A stretch of DNA of 64,000 nucleotides from Arthrobacter sp. OV608 (GTDB lineage Bacteria; Actinomycetota; Actinomycetes; Actinomycetales; Micrococcaceae). This document shows, one piece after another, positions 62,887-64,000 of this stretch (its first letter is position 1; every line of letters starts with the position of its first letter). Below the pieces are notes generated by a model that made no database searches, was not told the DNA's origin, and saw nothing but the letters and a program-made list of their open reading frames with translations. The stretch covers positions 62,001 through 126,000 of the forward strand of contig FOEZ01000009.1 in assembly GCA_900110595.1 (NCBI GenBank), read 5' to 3'. The position numbers and the translations under genes were made by a program.

Positions 62887-64000
62887 GACGGCCGGTGAGC
62901 TCGCGCGCGGCAAGCGACAATCCACTGATCACCGCTGGCCTTGTGGGCGCTGCAGCCTATGTATGTCTGTGCGCAGTGGTGCAGGCAGCAGCGCATGTAG
63001 CCGGCTCTTGGCAGTGCGGCACCATGCCCCCGTCGCCCTTCAACCCTGCGGCCGCCGTCGGCCTAATCGCAAACAGAATGGAATGGATTGTTCTTCACCG
63101 GGGTGATTGTGTGCTCGGCACAGACAGCGTCTGGTGGGTTCTGGCTCCGGCTCTACTTCTGGTTGGTGCGCTCGCCGTCGGTGCGGTGGTCCTTTCGCGC
63201 CGATGGAAGCAGTCGGGCGGCTGGCTGCGCCAAGACATACTGAACCGCGAGGGCGTTGCCCGCCGGGCCGAAATTCTCCACGACTTTGGGGCGCGCGCCG
63301 TTCGGAAAAGAGGAAAGTTCACTCGCCCAGGGCTCGCAAACCCCTCTCTGCAGGATGTGTCGTGGACGCTGGGCCGCTCCCGCGGTGTCACCGTCCATGT
63401 CTCCACGGAAGAGTCGATGGTGATTCAAGGTGCTCCGCGATCTGGGAAGGGGCTTTATGTCGTCATCAACGCCATCCTTGATGCGCCCGGGGCAGTCGTT
63501 ACGACGTCGACCCGCGCGGACAACCTCGTTGTGACGATGAAGGCACGGGGCTCTGGAGGCCGACCGGTCACCGTTTTTGATCCCCAGGGCATGTCAGGAC
63601 TTCCGTCGTCGCTTCGCTGGTCGCCTGTACGTGGGTGTGAGGATCCTGATATTGCTACCCGTCGGGCGTTGGTCATTACCGCGGACACCGAGATGAAGGG
63701 GGAGAACGCAGCGTGGCAGAAGCGCTCGCTGATAGTCCTTCAGTGCCTGCTGCATGCAGCGGCGCTGTGCGGCGAGGGAGTGACGGCTTTCCGACGCTGG
63801 TCCTCCAGCCCTGTACTGGCGCGGGAAGCACTAGAGGTGCTGAGTCAGCCGGGGGCTGCACTTGGCTGGCAGGCCGACCTGATGGGCATCCTTGAAGATG
63901 ACCCGCGGAACACTTCCAATTCGTGGATTGGAGTTTCGGCGGCGGTGGCACCGCTGTCGTCGCCCAAAGTGCTCGCCGCACTGAATCCGCAGGAGGAGTC
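62883..64000 (+). CDS. VirD4/TraG-type coupling protein, cut by the window end
   Basis: At least 372 residues, open to the last base, GTG start overlapping the VirB4-like stop. Two membrane helices (ITAGLVGAAAYVCLCAVVQA and VLAPALLLVGALAVGAVVL), then Walker A IQGAPRSGKGLYVV (183-190) and VTVFDPQGMSGLP. It brings the relaxase-DNA complex to the channel. The C-terminus and Walker B lie outside the window. Confidence 0.88.
   Translation, partial: MRRPVSSRAASDNPLITAGLVGAAAYVCLCAVVQAAAHVAGSWQCGTMPPSPFNPAAAVGLIANRMEWIVLHRGDCVLGTDSVWWVLAPALLLVGALAVGAVVLSRRWKQSGGWLRQDILNREGVARRAEILHDFGARAVRKRGKFTRPGLANPSLQDVSWTLGRSRGVTVHVSTEESMVIQGAPRSGKGLYVVINAILDAPGAVVTTSTRADNLVVTMKARGSGGRPVTVFDPQGMSGLPSSLRWSPVRGCEDPDIATRRALVITADTEMKGENAAWQKRSLIVLQCLLHAAALCGEGVTAFRRWSSSPVLAREALEVLSQPGAALGWQADLMGILEDDPRNTSNSWIGVSAAVAPLSSPKVLAALNPQEE

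Overview
The window is chromosomal DNA from a high-GC actinobacterium. Gene content and order point to the Micrococcaceae (Arthrobacter/Pseudarthrobacter type): def-fmt-rsmB-rpe running into a riboflavin operon and hisEG-hisF, a trp operon carrying the actinobacterial Trp-associated membrane protein and an HGxxPAAW protein, gltBD, pyk and an ANTAR regulator. The genus is an inference from gene order and protein style. No rRNA or other formal taxonomic marker is present.

Layout. 1-5.1 kb (minus strand): beta-oxidation genes (a FadB-like gene cut by the window edge, and thiolase) behind a perfect palindromic operator candidate, a 32-bp repeat cluster, RNase D with DUF3000, and threonine aldolase. 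5.2-15.1 kb: an SDR/DUF6421 pair, MsrB, an alpha/beta hydrolase, a sulfurtransferase-SufE-YbaK group, a ZapE/AFG1 ATPase, a BenE transporter and an MT0933-like small protein. 15.2-16.2 kb: a minus-strand tRNA array (Gly-Cys-Val-Gly-Val in transcription order) with promoter and terminator, then tRNA-Val(CAC) on the plus strand, and just after it an orphan PD-(D/E)XK nuclease. 17.2-25.3 kb: def, fmt, rsmB, rpe, then an FMN riboswitch and ribD-ribE-ribB-ribA-ribH. 25.4-28.8 kb: hisE, hisG, hisF, a TIGR03085-type gene, hisI. 28.9-35.8 kb: trpE, Trp-associated membrane protein, HGxxPAAW protein, trpC, trpB, trpA, lgt. 36-44.5 kb: gltB, gltD, pyk, and the ANTAR response regulator.

At 44,683 a tRNA-Leu(CAA) gene marks the left boundary of an integrative mobile element that continues past the right edge. 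It has a tyrosine recombinase, an excisionase-like HTH protein, a lipoprotein HNH nuclease, a coiled-coil protein, two tandem DUF6994-like genes, decayed DNA, and a regulator block (two ArsR-like winged-helix proteins and one XRE-like protein). A sigma-like protein then heads a conjugation (type IV secretion) module: a membrane-anchored protein, an NlpC/P60 wall hydrolase with a likely lytic domain, a small 2-TM protein, a VirB6/TrbL-like channel protein, an SCO6880-like protein, a VirB4-like ATPase and a VirD4/TraG-like coupling protein cut by the window end. Inside the module, on the opposite strand, sits a TIGR04141/DUF6119 gene with a PD-(D/E)XK-like C-terminus. I consider it the best candidate for an under-described, possibly defensive, system.

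How the genes work together. The core part links amino-acid (His, Trp, Glu), flavin and translation-maturation functions in tightly overlapping operons. The element part couples integration/excision, transcriptional control and conjugative DNA transfer with cargo nucleases and proteins of unknown function.
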